Positions 45,737 to 53,750 of a stretch of 64,000 nt of DNA are shown in pieces. The stretch comes from Ensifer adhaerens (GTDB lineage Bacteria > Pseudomonadota > Alphaproteobacteria > Rhizobiales > Rhizobiaceae): assembly GCF_002007205.1 (NCBI RefSeq), contig NZ_LAZS01000012.1:868001-932000 (forward strand), read 5' to 3'. A program made the position numbers and the translations under genes. The first letter of the stretch is position 1. Each line of letters starts with the position of its first letter. Below the pieces are notes generated by a model. It made no database searches. It saw only the letters and a program-made list of their open reading frames with translations, and had not been told where the DNA came from.

Positions 45737-45862
45737 AGCCGCTTCGCACAGCTGCGGGGGCATGCCGGCAAAGGGCTGGATACTGACGCAATCATGGCCC
45801 TCACGCGTGGCAACCGTGATATTCGTAGACACGAATGTTCTTCTCGACATCGTAACCGATGA
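45737..45862 (+). pseudogene. C-terminal remnant of an AbrB/SpoVT-type antitoxin
   Basis: One frame reads SRFAQLRGHAGKGLDTDAIMALTRG, the characteristic tail of AbrB-type antitoxins that pair with PIN toxins. The N-terminal DNA-binding half (usual VTxKGQVTIP swapped-hairpin motif) is absent upstream. The tail overlaps the PIN gene start, as in intact operons. The antitoxin is therefore truncated. Confidence 0.55.
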
Positions 45863-46225
45863 TCCGACATGGGCCGATTGGTCCATTGCGCAACTCGAAA
45901 ACGCAAGTCTTGGGGGACACTATGGATCAACGATATCGTCCATGCAGAACTGGCCGTTCGCTACGATCGGATCGAAGAAGTCGACGCGCTCCTTGATGAA
46001 GCCGGGTTAGAATTCGCGCCCGTTCCGCGGGAGGCTCTCTTTCTGGCCAGCAAGGTTTTCACGCGATATCGCAAAGCGGAGGGAACAAGAACCGGCGTTC
46101 TCCCAGATTTCTTTATTGGTGCACATGCGGCCGTCATCGGGCTGCCGTTGCTCACGCGTGATGTTGCTCGCTATCGAACCTATTTTCCGACACTGACATT
46201 GATTGCGCCAGATTTGCGAACCTAA
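45807..46225 (+). pseudogene. PIN-domain (VapC-like) toxin, frameshifted
   Basis: From GTG 45807 the frame gives TVIFVDTNVLLDIVTDDP, the first PIN acidic motif. At a run of five G (about 45911-45915) the coding sequence moves one base back and continues as TLWINDIVHAELAVRYDRIEEVDALLDEAG, then RTGVLPDFFIGAHAAVIGLPLLTRD, with the remaining acidic residues, to the stop at 46225. Six G would restore one frame of about 139 codons. As read, the ribonuclease is broken. Sequencing error in the homopolymer is the alternative. Confidence 0.7.
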
Positions 46226-46435
46226 TCGCACTTGAACGAAACAACGGCCGCACCGGCATCCATTCCGCTTGCGCCTCGCGGCGAACGAGCCTGACATGCG
46301 TTGGCGCGCACTGGGACTCCCTGCGGCGTTCAGTAGACGTGTTGGATGAAACGCGGGTTCCCCTGAAGCACTGTTGGTCGGCCGTTTCATTTAAGTGCGA
46401 CCAGTCCTATAATCCGGTGGCTTTAGGCTGAACCA

Positions 46436-48334
46436 ATGGAACGCAAGCTTTCCGCCATCCTCGCTGCTGATGTCGTGGGCTATTCCGCGCTGATGGAACG
46501 CGACGAGGCTGGCACATTCGAGCGCCTTCGTGCCGGACGCAAGGAACTCTTTGAGCCGGAGATTGCCCGCCATCACGGCGAGATTTTCAAGCTCATGGGT
46601 GACGGGATGCTCGCCGAATTTGGCAGCGTGGTGGACGCCGTCGAATGCGCCGTCTCGCTGCAGCGCGGTCTGGCGGAACGGAATGCCGCCGTCCCCGGGG
46701 ACCAGCGGATCCAGGTCAGGATTGGGATCAATCTCGGCGAGGTCATCGTCGAGGGCGAGGACCGGTATGGCGAGGGCGTCAATGTCGCGGCCAGGCTTCA
46801 GCAACTGGCAGACCCGGGGGGCATCTGTGTCTCGGGAAAGGTCGCCAGGGAAGTTGAGAAGAAGCTGGCTTTTGGCTTCGAGCCGATGGGCGAGCAGAAG
46901 GTGAAGAACATCGCCGAACCGGTGCAGGCCTTCCGCGTCATCCTTGAGGGACAAGCCCCCCGCCGACCAGCGCGATCATCGCCGCCGCGCTGGGTTTGGG
47001 CAGCAGCAGCCGTGCCGCTCCTTATTCTGGTTTCGGCCGGGGCGGTCTGGCAATTCTGGCCGACAGCAACAGAAAGCGGCAAACCGTCGGTAGCGGTGCT
47101 GCCGTTCGACAACTACGGCGGTGACGAGGCGACCGGACGCCTCGCCGATGGCCTCACTGAGGACATAATCACCGATCTGGCGGGGTTCCCTGAATTCCAG
47201 GTGATCGCCCGTAACTCGATCGAACAATACCGGGACAAACCAGCCGGACCGAGTGAAGTGGGTAAGGCGCTTGGCGCCGGATTTGTGGTCGAGGGCTCCA
47301 TCCAGCGTCAGTCTGACCGCGTAAGAATTACGGCGCAGCTCATCGACGCCAAAACGGGCAAACATCTTTGGTCGCAGCGCTGGGACCGGCCGGACGAGGA
47401 CTTGTTCGCGATCCAGATCGAAATTTCCGAACAGATTTCGAACCGCCTCGGCGGCGGCGCGGGTTTGGTCCAGGAGGCGGGCCGCATCACTGCCCACCGA
47501 AAGCCGCCCGAGAATCTCAATGCCTACGAACTTTATCTGCTCGGAACCGAAAAACTCGAGCAAGTCAATCAGGCGGATGTCGAGGAGGCCGTCAGGCTGC
47601 TCAACCGCGCAGTCGAACTGGACCCCGGCCTTGCCCGCGCCTGGGTCGAACTTAGCCATTCCCATGGTGTCTTGACCGGTTTTGGGGTTGAACCCGAAAA
47701 GAACCGGGCTCTGTCTGCCGAGGCTGCCGAGCGTGCCGTCCAGCTCGACCCGAGCGATGCCGAGGCGCATGCTGTTTATGCCATCATTTTAGGTGACAGA
47801 GGCGAATTCGAACGCGCCAAGGCAGAGTTCGACACCGCGCTGCGCCTCGCACCCGGTCAATTCGAAGTTTTGACGTTCTATATCGATTGGGCCTCGACCT
47901 TCGGCGAGCCTGAGCGCACCGCGGAACTGGTCGACAAGGCGATCAGTCTCAACCCCGGTTTCCCGATGTGGAGTGCGAGGATTTTCACTCATGCCTACTT
48001 CATGGCTGGCCGGTATGAGGATGCCCTGCGGATGCTTGACCGCTTGACGCCGGAAAACTATGGCAGGAAACACTGGGTGATGCGTTCTGGCGCGCTTGCG
48101 GCTCTTGGCCGAACTGAAGAAGCGAAGGTCTCAGTAACGGACGGACTCAAACGGTTTCCCAATTTGACCGTCGAGGGATTTGTCAACATTCCCGGATTCA
48201 ACGAAGCGGAGCGCCAGCGGTTGATCGAAACCATGCGGCTGGTCGGCTTTCCTGATTGCGCCAAGGCGGAAGAGCTCGCGAAGATAGAGAAGCCGTTGCG
48301 CCTGCCGGAGTGTGCTTCGCCGCAACCACATTGA
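46436..48334 (+). CDS. class III cyclase with membrane helix and TPR repeats
   Basis: A 632-residue protein. Residues about 1-165 are a class III nucleotide cyclase domain (ILAADVVGYSALM, MGDGMLAEF, GEGVNVAARLQQL, with the metal and Asn-Arg residues intact). A membrane helix lies at about 183-203. A TolB-like FlgO-type domain (about 210-330, KPSVAVLPFDNYGGDEATGRLADGLTEDIITDL) is followed by TPR repeats (about 355-600). This architecture is common in rhizobia, which have many cyclases. It stands alone, with no EcfG motif. Confidence 0.9.
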   Translation: MERKLSAILAADVVGYSALMERDEAGTFERLRAGRKELFEPEIARHHGEIFKLMGDGMLAEFGSVVDAVECAVSLQRGLAERNAAVPGDQRIQVRIGINLGEVIVEGEDRYGEGVNVAARLQQLADPGGICVSGKVAREVEKKLAFGFEPMGEQKVKNIAEPVQAFRVILEGQAPRRPARSSPPRWVWAAAAVPLLILVSAGAVWQFWPTATESGKPSVAVLPFDNYGGDEATGRLADGLTEDIITDLAGFPEFQVIARNSIEQYRDKPAGPSEVGKALGAGFVVEGSIQRQSDRVRITAQLIDAKTGKHLWSQRWDRPDEDLFAIQIEISEQISNRLGGGAGLVQEAGRITAHRKPPENLNAYELYLLGTEKLEQVNQADVEEAVRLLNRAVELDPGLARAWVELSHSHGVLTGFGVEPEKNRALSAEAAERAVQLDPSDAEAHAVYAIILGDRGEFERAKAEFDTALRLAPGQFEVLTFYIDWASTFGEPERTAELVDKAISLNPGFPMWSARIFTHAYFMAGRYEDALRMLDRLTPENYGRKHWVMRSGALAALGRTEEAKVSVTDGLKRFPNLTVEGFVNIPGFNEAERQRLIETMRLVGFPDCAKAEELAKIEKPLRLPECASPQPH

Positions 48335-48545
48335 AGGGCAGCCGCGGATGACAAACATCTCGAAGGGGCCGAAACGCGACCTTCGTTTCACTGACCGAAA
48401 GCCCAGATGTCTTTCTCGATAAGTGCCTCTGGCATCGTCGTCCCCGACGGGGCCACTTCTCTTGTGTGCTCCCTTAGTCGCCTTCGCGGCAATCTTTCTT
48501 CATACGGACCCCTAGTCGATGAACATCTGCGCCTTACATAAGACA

Positions 48546-48653
48546 TTGCGCATGTAATACCCGCCCTCCGGGTATTGAGAGCGCAACCGGGCTTCATCAT
48601 TAATGAAGCCAACCTGGCCTCGTCGCGACCCCCACGACGGGGCCTTCATTTTT
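48546..48653 (+). ncRNA. probable small RNA with three hairpins
   Basis: Three consecutive hairpins with no ORF. Hairpin 1 (48546-48586) has outer stem TTGCGC/GCGCAA and inner stem AATACCCG/CGGGTATT around a CCCTC loop. Hairpin 2 (48590-48610) is GGCTTCAT/ATGAAGCC. Hairpin 3 (48616-48644) is a ten-base stem with one G-U pair, followed by TTCATTTTT, a good intrinsic terminator. A possible sigma-70-like promoter lies upstream (CTAGTC, 17 bases, TACATA at 48535-48540). Size and layout fit alphaproteobacterial trans-acting sRNAs, and the C/U-rich loop could pair with ribosome sites. I do not assign a family. Confidence 0.6.
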
Positions 48654-48702
48654 CACCTCCCCCGAAATCTAGTGTCGAATTCTGCGTGCGTCAGCCATTC
48701 GC

Positions 48703-48861
48703 AAAAAGACAGCCCCATCGCTGGGGCTGTGAGGTGAAAAAACTGAGGGCTGCTGTGATTGTCCGGTGGCCACCCGCGCTCGATAGGCCCCATCTGCGGA
48801 GTTGAGAATGTAGGTGGGGCCCAGAGGCGCTTTCGGTCACCAACGGCGGACCGAAGCAGCA
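48703..48861 (-). ncRNA. probable stress-induced small RNA, antisense orientation
   Basis: An exact EcfG promoter (48868-48892, minus strand) points left and is followed about 150 bases later by a minus-strand intrinsic terminator (stem CAGCCCC/GGGGCTG at 48710-48729, then TCTTTTT). Between them the predicted RNA has a TTCGGTC/GACCGAA stem and a GGCCCCA/TGGGGCC stem. The only ORF in this orientation starts upstream of the promoter, so the transcript is probably non-coding, about 160 nt. Its 3' end faces that of the plus-strand small RNA, 50 bases away. Confidence 0.6.
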
Positions 48862-48867
48862 CGTTAG

Positions 48868-48892
48868 AACGTAGGAAAGCGCCAAAGGTTCC
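48868..48892 (-). promoter_or_regulatory. EcfG/RpoE2-type promoter of the minus-strand small RNA
   Basis: Minus-strand GGAAC (48892-48888), a 16-base spacer and CGTT (48871-48868), an exact consensus match. It has no protein gene behind it. Confidence 0.6.
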
Positions 48893-49077
48893 ACCATGGG
48901 ACTTCAGTCCCATGGCCCCGGCGCAAAGGTCCTAGTCCAGTGGAGGACTGGCCGCGATACGCTATTTTTAACCTCAGCCTATGGCCAACTGTGCGGCGTG
49001 GGCCGACAAAGACACCAGGGCAGATTGCCCGTCCCTTCGGTTCGCTCTGGTGTCGTTGCCGACCGGAGGAATGGACT

Positions 49078-49260
49078 ATGTACGAGCAATACCGCTACGG
49101 CGAGCCACCGCGAAAATTCTCTACAGGGTTTCCTATCGGAGGGATTCTCTTGGCGATGCTCGTCATCGGCGGGTACCTCTTCGTGGGCAGCGCGCTCTTG
49201 AACGAACCTCAACAATCCGTCGCCATCGTCCTTCCGACACCTGTAGCACCATCGAAGTAG
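49078..49260 (+). CDS. small single-pass membrane protein
   Basis: A 60-residue protein with a tyrosine/arginine-rich N-terminus (YEQYRYGEPPRKF), one membrane helix (about residues 20-42) and a short tail. The start at 49078 sits behind CCGGAGGAATGGACT. It is followed 25 bases later by the next small gene, so the three genes at 49078-49923 probably form an operon. No family recognised. Confidence 0.6.
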   Translation: MYEQYRYGEPPRKFSTGFPIGGILLAMLVIGGYLFVGSALLNEPQQSVAIVLPTPVAPSK

Positions 49261-49285
49261 TCTTCGCTGAAACAGGGAAGCAGCC

Positions 49286-49543
49286 ATGAGATTGATGCAC
49301 TTGGGGCGAGCCCGTCTTGGCATGGCCCTGCCACGATATCGCCCTCAGCTCCGCCAAGCCAGAGAGCGCTGCCTGCTCGATCTCTTCGAGGCTTATGCGC
49401 TCGCCTCATCAACGCTCGAGGAGCTTCAGCGGGAATACCCGGCGCGCAAAGAGCTGATTGCCGAATACCAGCAGACCTGCGCCGACATGCAGGCAGAGGT
49501 CGTCGCCCTACTCACGCTAACCGATGAGCGACTATTTCCATGA
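49286..49543 (+). CDS. small helical protein, copy 1 of a local paralogue pair
   Basis: An 85-residue helical protein starting RLMHLGRARLGMALPRYR and ending in ADMQAEVVALL. It is clearly related to the protein at 50762-51016 (shared HLGRARL-MALPR, LFE-YAL, LQRE-P-R and QAEVVA). The family is unknown to me. It overlaps the next gene by four bases (ATGA). Confidence 0.65.
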   Translation: MRLMHLGRARLGMALPRYRPQLRQARERCLLDLFEAYALASSTLEELQREYPARKELIAEYQQTCADMQAEVVALLTLTDERLFP

Positions 49544-49923
49544 GCAGCGCCAAGTACATGCGTTTTCCCGGCATCCCCGACAAAGCCGGAGATCGTTTTG
49601 CGCCCGATAGCGCAGTCGATCGCAGGATAGCTTCACGGCCTCAATGGATCACCGGCAAGACTGAACACAATCAACGTCAGATGGACCCCGGTGAAATCCC
49701 GGCATTCGTCGTCGACGTTCTCGAGGCTGGCTGCGACATTTGTGCCGTGGGGCATGACAGCTACGTGATTAGCGAAATTGTGGAGCAGACCGCAACAAAG
49801 GAAAAGCTCGACAGAATAATAGGGAAGTACGGCAATCGCGATGCCCTGAGATGGGAGATCGTCGGCTACCTTTGGTCGATCGGCCGGTTCCTAGAGCTCA
49901 CGTCCGAAATCACCCGTCACTAG
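49540..49923 (+). CDS. unknown protein of the 49 kb operon
   Basis: A 127-residue protein. The N-terminal 50 residues are polar; the C-terminal part (DVLEAGCDICAVGHDSYVISEIVEQTATKEKLDRIIGKYG) looks like a compact alpha/beta domain with two cysteines, followed by the helix RWEIVGYLWSIGRFLEL. It is translationally coupled to the preceding gene. Function unknown. Confidence 0.6.
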   Translation: MSSAKYMRFPGIPDKAGDRFAPDSAVDRRIASRPQWITGKTEHNQRQMDPGEIPAFVVDVLEAGCDICAVGHDSYVISEIVEQTATKEKLDRIIGKYGNRDALRWEIVGYLWSIGRFLELTSEITRH

Positions 49924-49973
49924 TTTCGCAAGCCCTGCGGGCAGACATAGTGCCGAGCTACGGGTAGAAAAAA

Positions 49974-49997
49974 GCCTCTGCCAGGATCGGCAGAGGC
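49974..49997 (-). terminator. intrinsic terminator on the minus strand
   Basis: A nine-base stem, GCCTCTGCC/GGCAGAGGC; read on the minus strand it is followed by TTTTTTC. No minus-strand gene is called to its right, so it may end an unrecognised transcript, or serve as a two-way end for the plus-strand operon that stops 50 bases before. Confidence 0.55.
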
Positions 49998-50335
49998 CAA
50001 AGCAGGCTGGTACACGCCGCCAGGGTCGTCTGGACTGACGGAGCGCACGCTTCAAAGGCTACAGATGGAGCGCGGGACCACAATTCACCCAATGGAAGTG
50101 CATGCACCGCCGATATGATTAAGTTTCGCTTCTTGAACTAGGATTGGGAAAGCATCAGACGGCAACTCTAGGCGCGCACGCCTCGGGCTTTTGATCGCCT
50201 TGGCAGCATGCCTGATCGCCCTCGCCCTGGCGCCATAATTTCGTGTGTCGTTTATCTTCTCAACTAGCCGCCCTCGTCCCGCGAAACTCATGGATCAGTT
50301 ACACCGAGTAGCCCGAAATGGGTATTCCCCCCGGT
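49998..50335. other. intergenic stretch, possible tiny membrane peptide
   Basis: The plus strand contains a membrane-helix-like reading (RLGLLIALAACLIALALAP before a TAA ending at about 50239) but without an ATG, GTG or TTG start in frame after the previous stop, so it is not called. The minus-strand ORF at 50085-50291 has no ribosome site. Confidence 0.3.
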
Positions 50336-50361
50336 GGAACCAGGCAAGTCCTACCGACGTT
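50336..50361 (+). promoter_or_regulatory. EcfG/RpoE2-type promoter of the 97-residue protein
   Basis: GGAAC (50336-50340), a 17-base spacer and CGTT (50358-50361), an exact consensus match, 94 bases before the ATG at 50456. Confidence 0.6.
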
Positions 50362-50455
50362 TTGTGGACCAAAGTGGTGTTGCGCGGCCCATCCTCGCGT
50401 GCAAGCACTCGCCGACCGCGAACGCTGGTGCCGCCCCTTCATTGGGAGGTCCCAA

Positions 50456-50749
50456 ATGTATTTTCATTCGGATGATCTGGACTGCACTCTCGGCCCAAAA
50501 GACGTAGAAATGCTGCATCGTGTATTTGAACGGACCTGCTTTTTAGCAGGAATTCCCAAACGTTCTGATCGAGGCAATCAACTGGCAAGATTCCTGATCG
50601 ACGAGTTCCGTTTCGGCCACACCGACGAGGCTTGCCTCCTGGAGTGCGCTCTCTGGTTCACAAAGCGGCATGCGCGACAATCGGAGTTCTCCACGACTCA
50701 TCCTGGGCGGGTTGAAGTATCGGGTGTTCGTAGACCCGCAAACGAGTAA
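50456..50749 (+). CDS. small unknown protein, stress-type promoter
   Basis: A 97-residue soluble protein with an N-terminal region like other rhizobial small proteins (DLDCTLGPKDVEMLHRVFERTCFLAGIPK) and a second helical part (GNQLARFLIDEFRFGHTDEACLLECALW). The start lies behind GGGAGGTCCCAA. It is followed 12 bases later by the second copy of the 85-residue paralogue, probably co-transcribed. Confidence 0.65.
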   Translation: MYFHSDDLDCTLGPKDVEMLHRVFERTCFLAGIPKRSDRGNQLARFLIDEFRFGHTDEACLLECALWFTKRHARQSEFSTTHPGRVEVSGVRRPANE

Positions 50750-50761
50750 TCTAGAGGTGAT

Positions 50762-51016
50762 ATGGGTTTGGTGCATCTCGGAAGGGCGCGCTTGGCAATG
50801 GCGCTGCCCCGTCATCGAGAACGATTGCGCTCGGTCAAAGATCATGGATTGTACAACCTCTTCGAAAAGTATGCGTTGGCGGCAAAGACACTCGATGCCC
50901 TTCAGCGAGAGGCGCCCCGGCGGGAGGAGCAAATCCATGATTTTCAGCAGCTTTGTCTGGATTTGCAGGCTGAGGTCGTCGCTGTGCTCGACCGGCCGCA
51001 CGAGGAGAGCTGGTAG
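50762..51016 (+). CDS. small helical protein, copy 2 of a local paralogue pair
   Basis: An 84-residue relative of the protein at 49286-49543, sharing HLGRARLAMALPRH, NLFEKYALAAKTLDALQREAP and LDLQAEVVAVL. It is likely entirely helical and soluble. It sits downstream of the EcfG-driven 97-residue gene. Function unknown. Confidence 0.6.
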   Translation: MGLVHLGRARLAMALPRHRERLRSVKDHGLYNLFEKYALAAKTLDALQREAPRREEQIHDFQQLCLDLQAEVVAVLDRPHEESW

Positions 51017-51454
51017 TCACATGCACAGACTGCCCTCGGAGTTTGTTATCCCTTCCCGACGATCACAAAAACGATCAGCCTGATCGCCTCGGCGAAGCTC
51101 ACGCCGAGTGCCATCGCCGCTATTCCGGTCACCCGTGGGCGCCGATCCCCGTCGGCTTCCAGCGCTGTACGTCTTCGGCAACTGGCTTCATCTCCGAGAC
51201 GTCCTCGCCGATTGTGGCAACCGATGCCTCGCCGTGTCCGTGCTAGTCGCCGGGATGTTCTGGCCGGCTAGAACAGCTCTGGGTGAAGGCCTCAAACGCG
51301 AGATCGACGGAAAGCAAGACCCTCCCGTCAAGCACCTCGCTGTGGTGACGATGCCGCCGAGCGACGTCATGCGTCGTTGATTGACATATGAGGGGCAGCC
51401 CATAAGCTGGGTCAACGCCTTTGAGATCGACACCGTTTTCCGGAGATAGGGATC
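51017..51454. other. intergenic stretch without a confident gene
   Basis: ORFs of up to 90 codons on the plus strand (51108-51380) lack ribosome sites and recognisable patterns. On the minus strand a 22-residue hydrophobic reading ends near 51048, with a poor start. I see no repeat or terminator. Confidence 0.35.
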
Positions 51455-52355
51455 ATGCAGGTGCCCCCTCAGACAAGTATGGCCAAGTGCATGAGACGGT
51501 TTCTGCTCGTGAGCCTCGCCCTTTGCTTTTCGGCTTTGGCGTCCGGCGCCGCAACGCTGGACACCATTTCGGAGCGTGGAACCGTGCGTATCGGTTACAT
51601 CTCCGATCAAGCGCCGTTTTCCTCCAGCAAGTCAGGGGCCGAACCGGTGGGATATGCCATCGACGTGCCGCAAGATTGCTGACGAGCTCGAACATCAAGT
51701 TCCGCAACTAAAGCAAGAATTTGTTGAGGTGACGCTCGCCGACGGCTTCGATCCAGTAGAGAATGAAGATATCGACTTGCTTTGCGGTTCCATCACCGTG
51801 AACTTGAAGAGGCGGGAAATCGTCGATTTCTCACAACCGATCTTCCTCACCGGGGCGAGCGCGCTGCTACGCAAGGATTCGCCCAGCTACCTGCAGTCGC
51901 TCTTTCTCAACGGACCGGCCGTTCGCGCCGTCAGCGAGCGCGTTGCCACGAACGTCATCGGTATGCGCGCAAACACGACGACGGCAGCGACACTTCGCGA
52001 CGCACTCGCAATCCAAGAATCGAAGACAAAGCTTGCCGATTTCAAGACGCATGAGGACGGGCTCAAGGCGCTGGAGGACCGCAGGATCGATGCCTACATC
52101 GCCGATCAGGTGCTGCTCATCAGCTTGGCCAAGCGGGCGCGCGATCCATCCTCGCTGGAGGTCGGCGATCGCCTGATCACGCATGAACCCTATGCGATCG
52201 CGTTGCGTCGCGACGACGCCGACTTCCGCCTGCTGGCAGACCGCGCGCTGACAGATTTCTATCTGTCGGACGATTTTCTACCGCTGCTGGTAACCTATTT
52301 CGGAGGCGAAGCGCCAATGCTGCACACTCAAATCATCATGCAACACGTGCCATAG
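51455..52355 (+). pseudogene. periplasmic amino-acid-type solute-binding protein, frameshifted
   Basis: The first frame gives a signal peptide (about residues 13-32, cleavage after ASGA) and the start of a type 3 binding protein (LDTISERGTVRIGYISDQAPFS, then GYAIDV). At about 51665 the protein continues in the next frame (CRKIADELEHQVPQLKQEFVEVTLADGFDPVENEDIDLLCGSITV) and runs normally to the stop at 52355. The joined length, about 300 residues, is right for the family. A two-base loss or one-base gain at the junction breaks it, unless it is a sequencing error. No permease genes are adjacent. Confidence 0.7.
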
Positions 52356-52508
52356 GTCGTGTGCGGCGGGATATTGAACTAGGAGTTATTATGCGAGACG
52401 AGCAGAACGCGCTTGCCTCCTATGGCGCTGAGCCAGGCCCAGGCGCCCCTTCCATGCGGCACTGCACAAATCTATTTTATCCAGGCCGTTTATCGCCTCA
52501 CGCGCGAG

Positions 52509-53444
52509 CTACGTGTGTTTTCTCGCCCATTCGATGGTTCGCGCGATACCATCGCGCCAAGGTACGCGCGCTTTCCAACCCAACACCGCCTCTGCTAAGG
52601 CTGGTGAAGGACAGAGATCAACGTCGTCGGATGCGCTCGTCTGCGGAAACTCGACCAGAGTAGGATTCACTCCGACTTTCTCAACGATGAGGGTCGCGAC
52701 CTCTCGCATTGTCGGTGCGTACCCCGAGGCTATGTTGATGAGTGGTGTCTTATGCTGACAAATGTTGGCCATCTGATAGAGCCCTTCCACGGCGTCTCGC
52801 ACAAACAAGAGATCACGGCGTTCGTTGGGTCGGCGCACGATTGAAGGTTCTCCGACTAGGCATTTTCGGATCAAGGACGGGATGAGGAAATCGCCCGACT
52901 GGCCAGGCCCGAAGACAAGCGAAAGCCGTGCCTTCAAGACCGGAAACGCCAGGCGCGGCTGCAGCGCTTCAACATAATGCTGACCCGCGACAAGGGCAGC
53001 GGCATAGGTTGTACAAGGCATCTCGCGCTGCGTTTCTAGATGAGGCATTGGCGCTTTGCCATAAGCGGCCAAGGTTCCCGCTCGCACGAAGGCGATCGGA
53101 GACACAGGCGCCTCTGCCACGGCAGCGATGGTTTGCAATAGACCTAGCAGATCCTGCTGGACGCTTCCGAAAGCGTCTGCGAGACTCGGTTCCGGCTTAC
53201 GTCGGGTGGCAGCGGCAAGATAAAAGATGTAACGCGCCTTGGCAGCCGCAAGACAACGCTTAAGGGCTCTGGTGTCAGCAAGCTCCAAAATATGAAGGCG
53301 AAAAGTCCCGTCGATGTGCTTTAAGCGGTGCAGATCTGTACCGGGTCGAGCGAGCACGTGGACTGCGTGCCCTTCCATACAACACCGTGCCACGAGGTGC
53401 GATCCGATGAAACCTGCACCTCCAACGATCAATACGTTGGACAT
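52509..53444 (-). CDS. extended-SDR, NAD-dependent epimerase/dehydratase-like
   Basis: A 311-residue protein with the nucleotide-binding motif LIVGGAGFIGSHLVAR at the N-terminus, a LAAATRR region, a GTLAAYG active-site serine/threonine region and FGPGQSGDFLIPSLI as in sugar-nucleotide epimerases. The usual catalytic Tyr-x-x-x-Lys is replaced by Tyr-Ala-Ala-Ala-Leu (TYAAALVAG), so the lysine is missing. It may be a binding protein or have altered chemistry. No sugar or polysaccharide genes are adjacent. Confidence 0.8.
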   Translation of the reverse strand: MSNVLIVGGAGFIGSHLVARCCMEGHAVHVLARPGTDLHRLKHIDGTFRLHILELADTRALKRCLAAAKARYIFYLAAATRRKPEPSLADAFGSVQQDLLGLLQTIAAVAEAPVSPIAFVRAGTLAAYGKAPMPHLETQREMPCTTYAAALVAGQHYVEALQPRLAFPVLKARLSLVFGPGQSGDFLIPSLIRKCLVGEPSIVRRPNERRDLLFVRDAVEGLYQMANICQHKTPLINIASGYAPTMREVATLIVEKVGVNPTLVEFPQTSASDDVDLCPSPALAEAVLGWKARVPWRDGIARTIEWARKHT

Positions 53445-53750
53445 TGGAATGTCTTTCAGCTTCGCTGTTTTGCCAGCATTAGTTTAGCGCAATCGCACCT
53501 AGGGCATACCTCGCGATCCGTCACGTTACAGCCACCGCAGCGACATGCAACTTACCCGATGGGATGCCGAGATACTCAAAAAGGCTGAAGCCAGCTCAAA
53601 AAGACAGTAAATGAAAGCGTCGTCTGCTTTCGCCGATCGTGCAACTTGTGCGTCGGATGCTGCACTCCTGTCCCATGCTTGAGGCTGTTGCAAAGCAAAG
53701 GTCACAGCTTTTATCGCTCGAAGCGCAGCACCTTCCGTCCACAGGGCAGG
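53445..53750. other. intergenic stretch with nothing recognised
   Basis: About 300 bases between the divergent-end epimerase start and the lipoprotein stop. Only shadow ORFs are present, and I see no promoter motif or hairpin I would defend. Confidence 0.4.

Noticed and set aside
48653-48913. 86-codon minus-strand ORF over the small RNA
   Set aside because: Its start lies upstream of the EcfG promoter that appears to drive the transcript, and the sequence shows no protein family.
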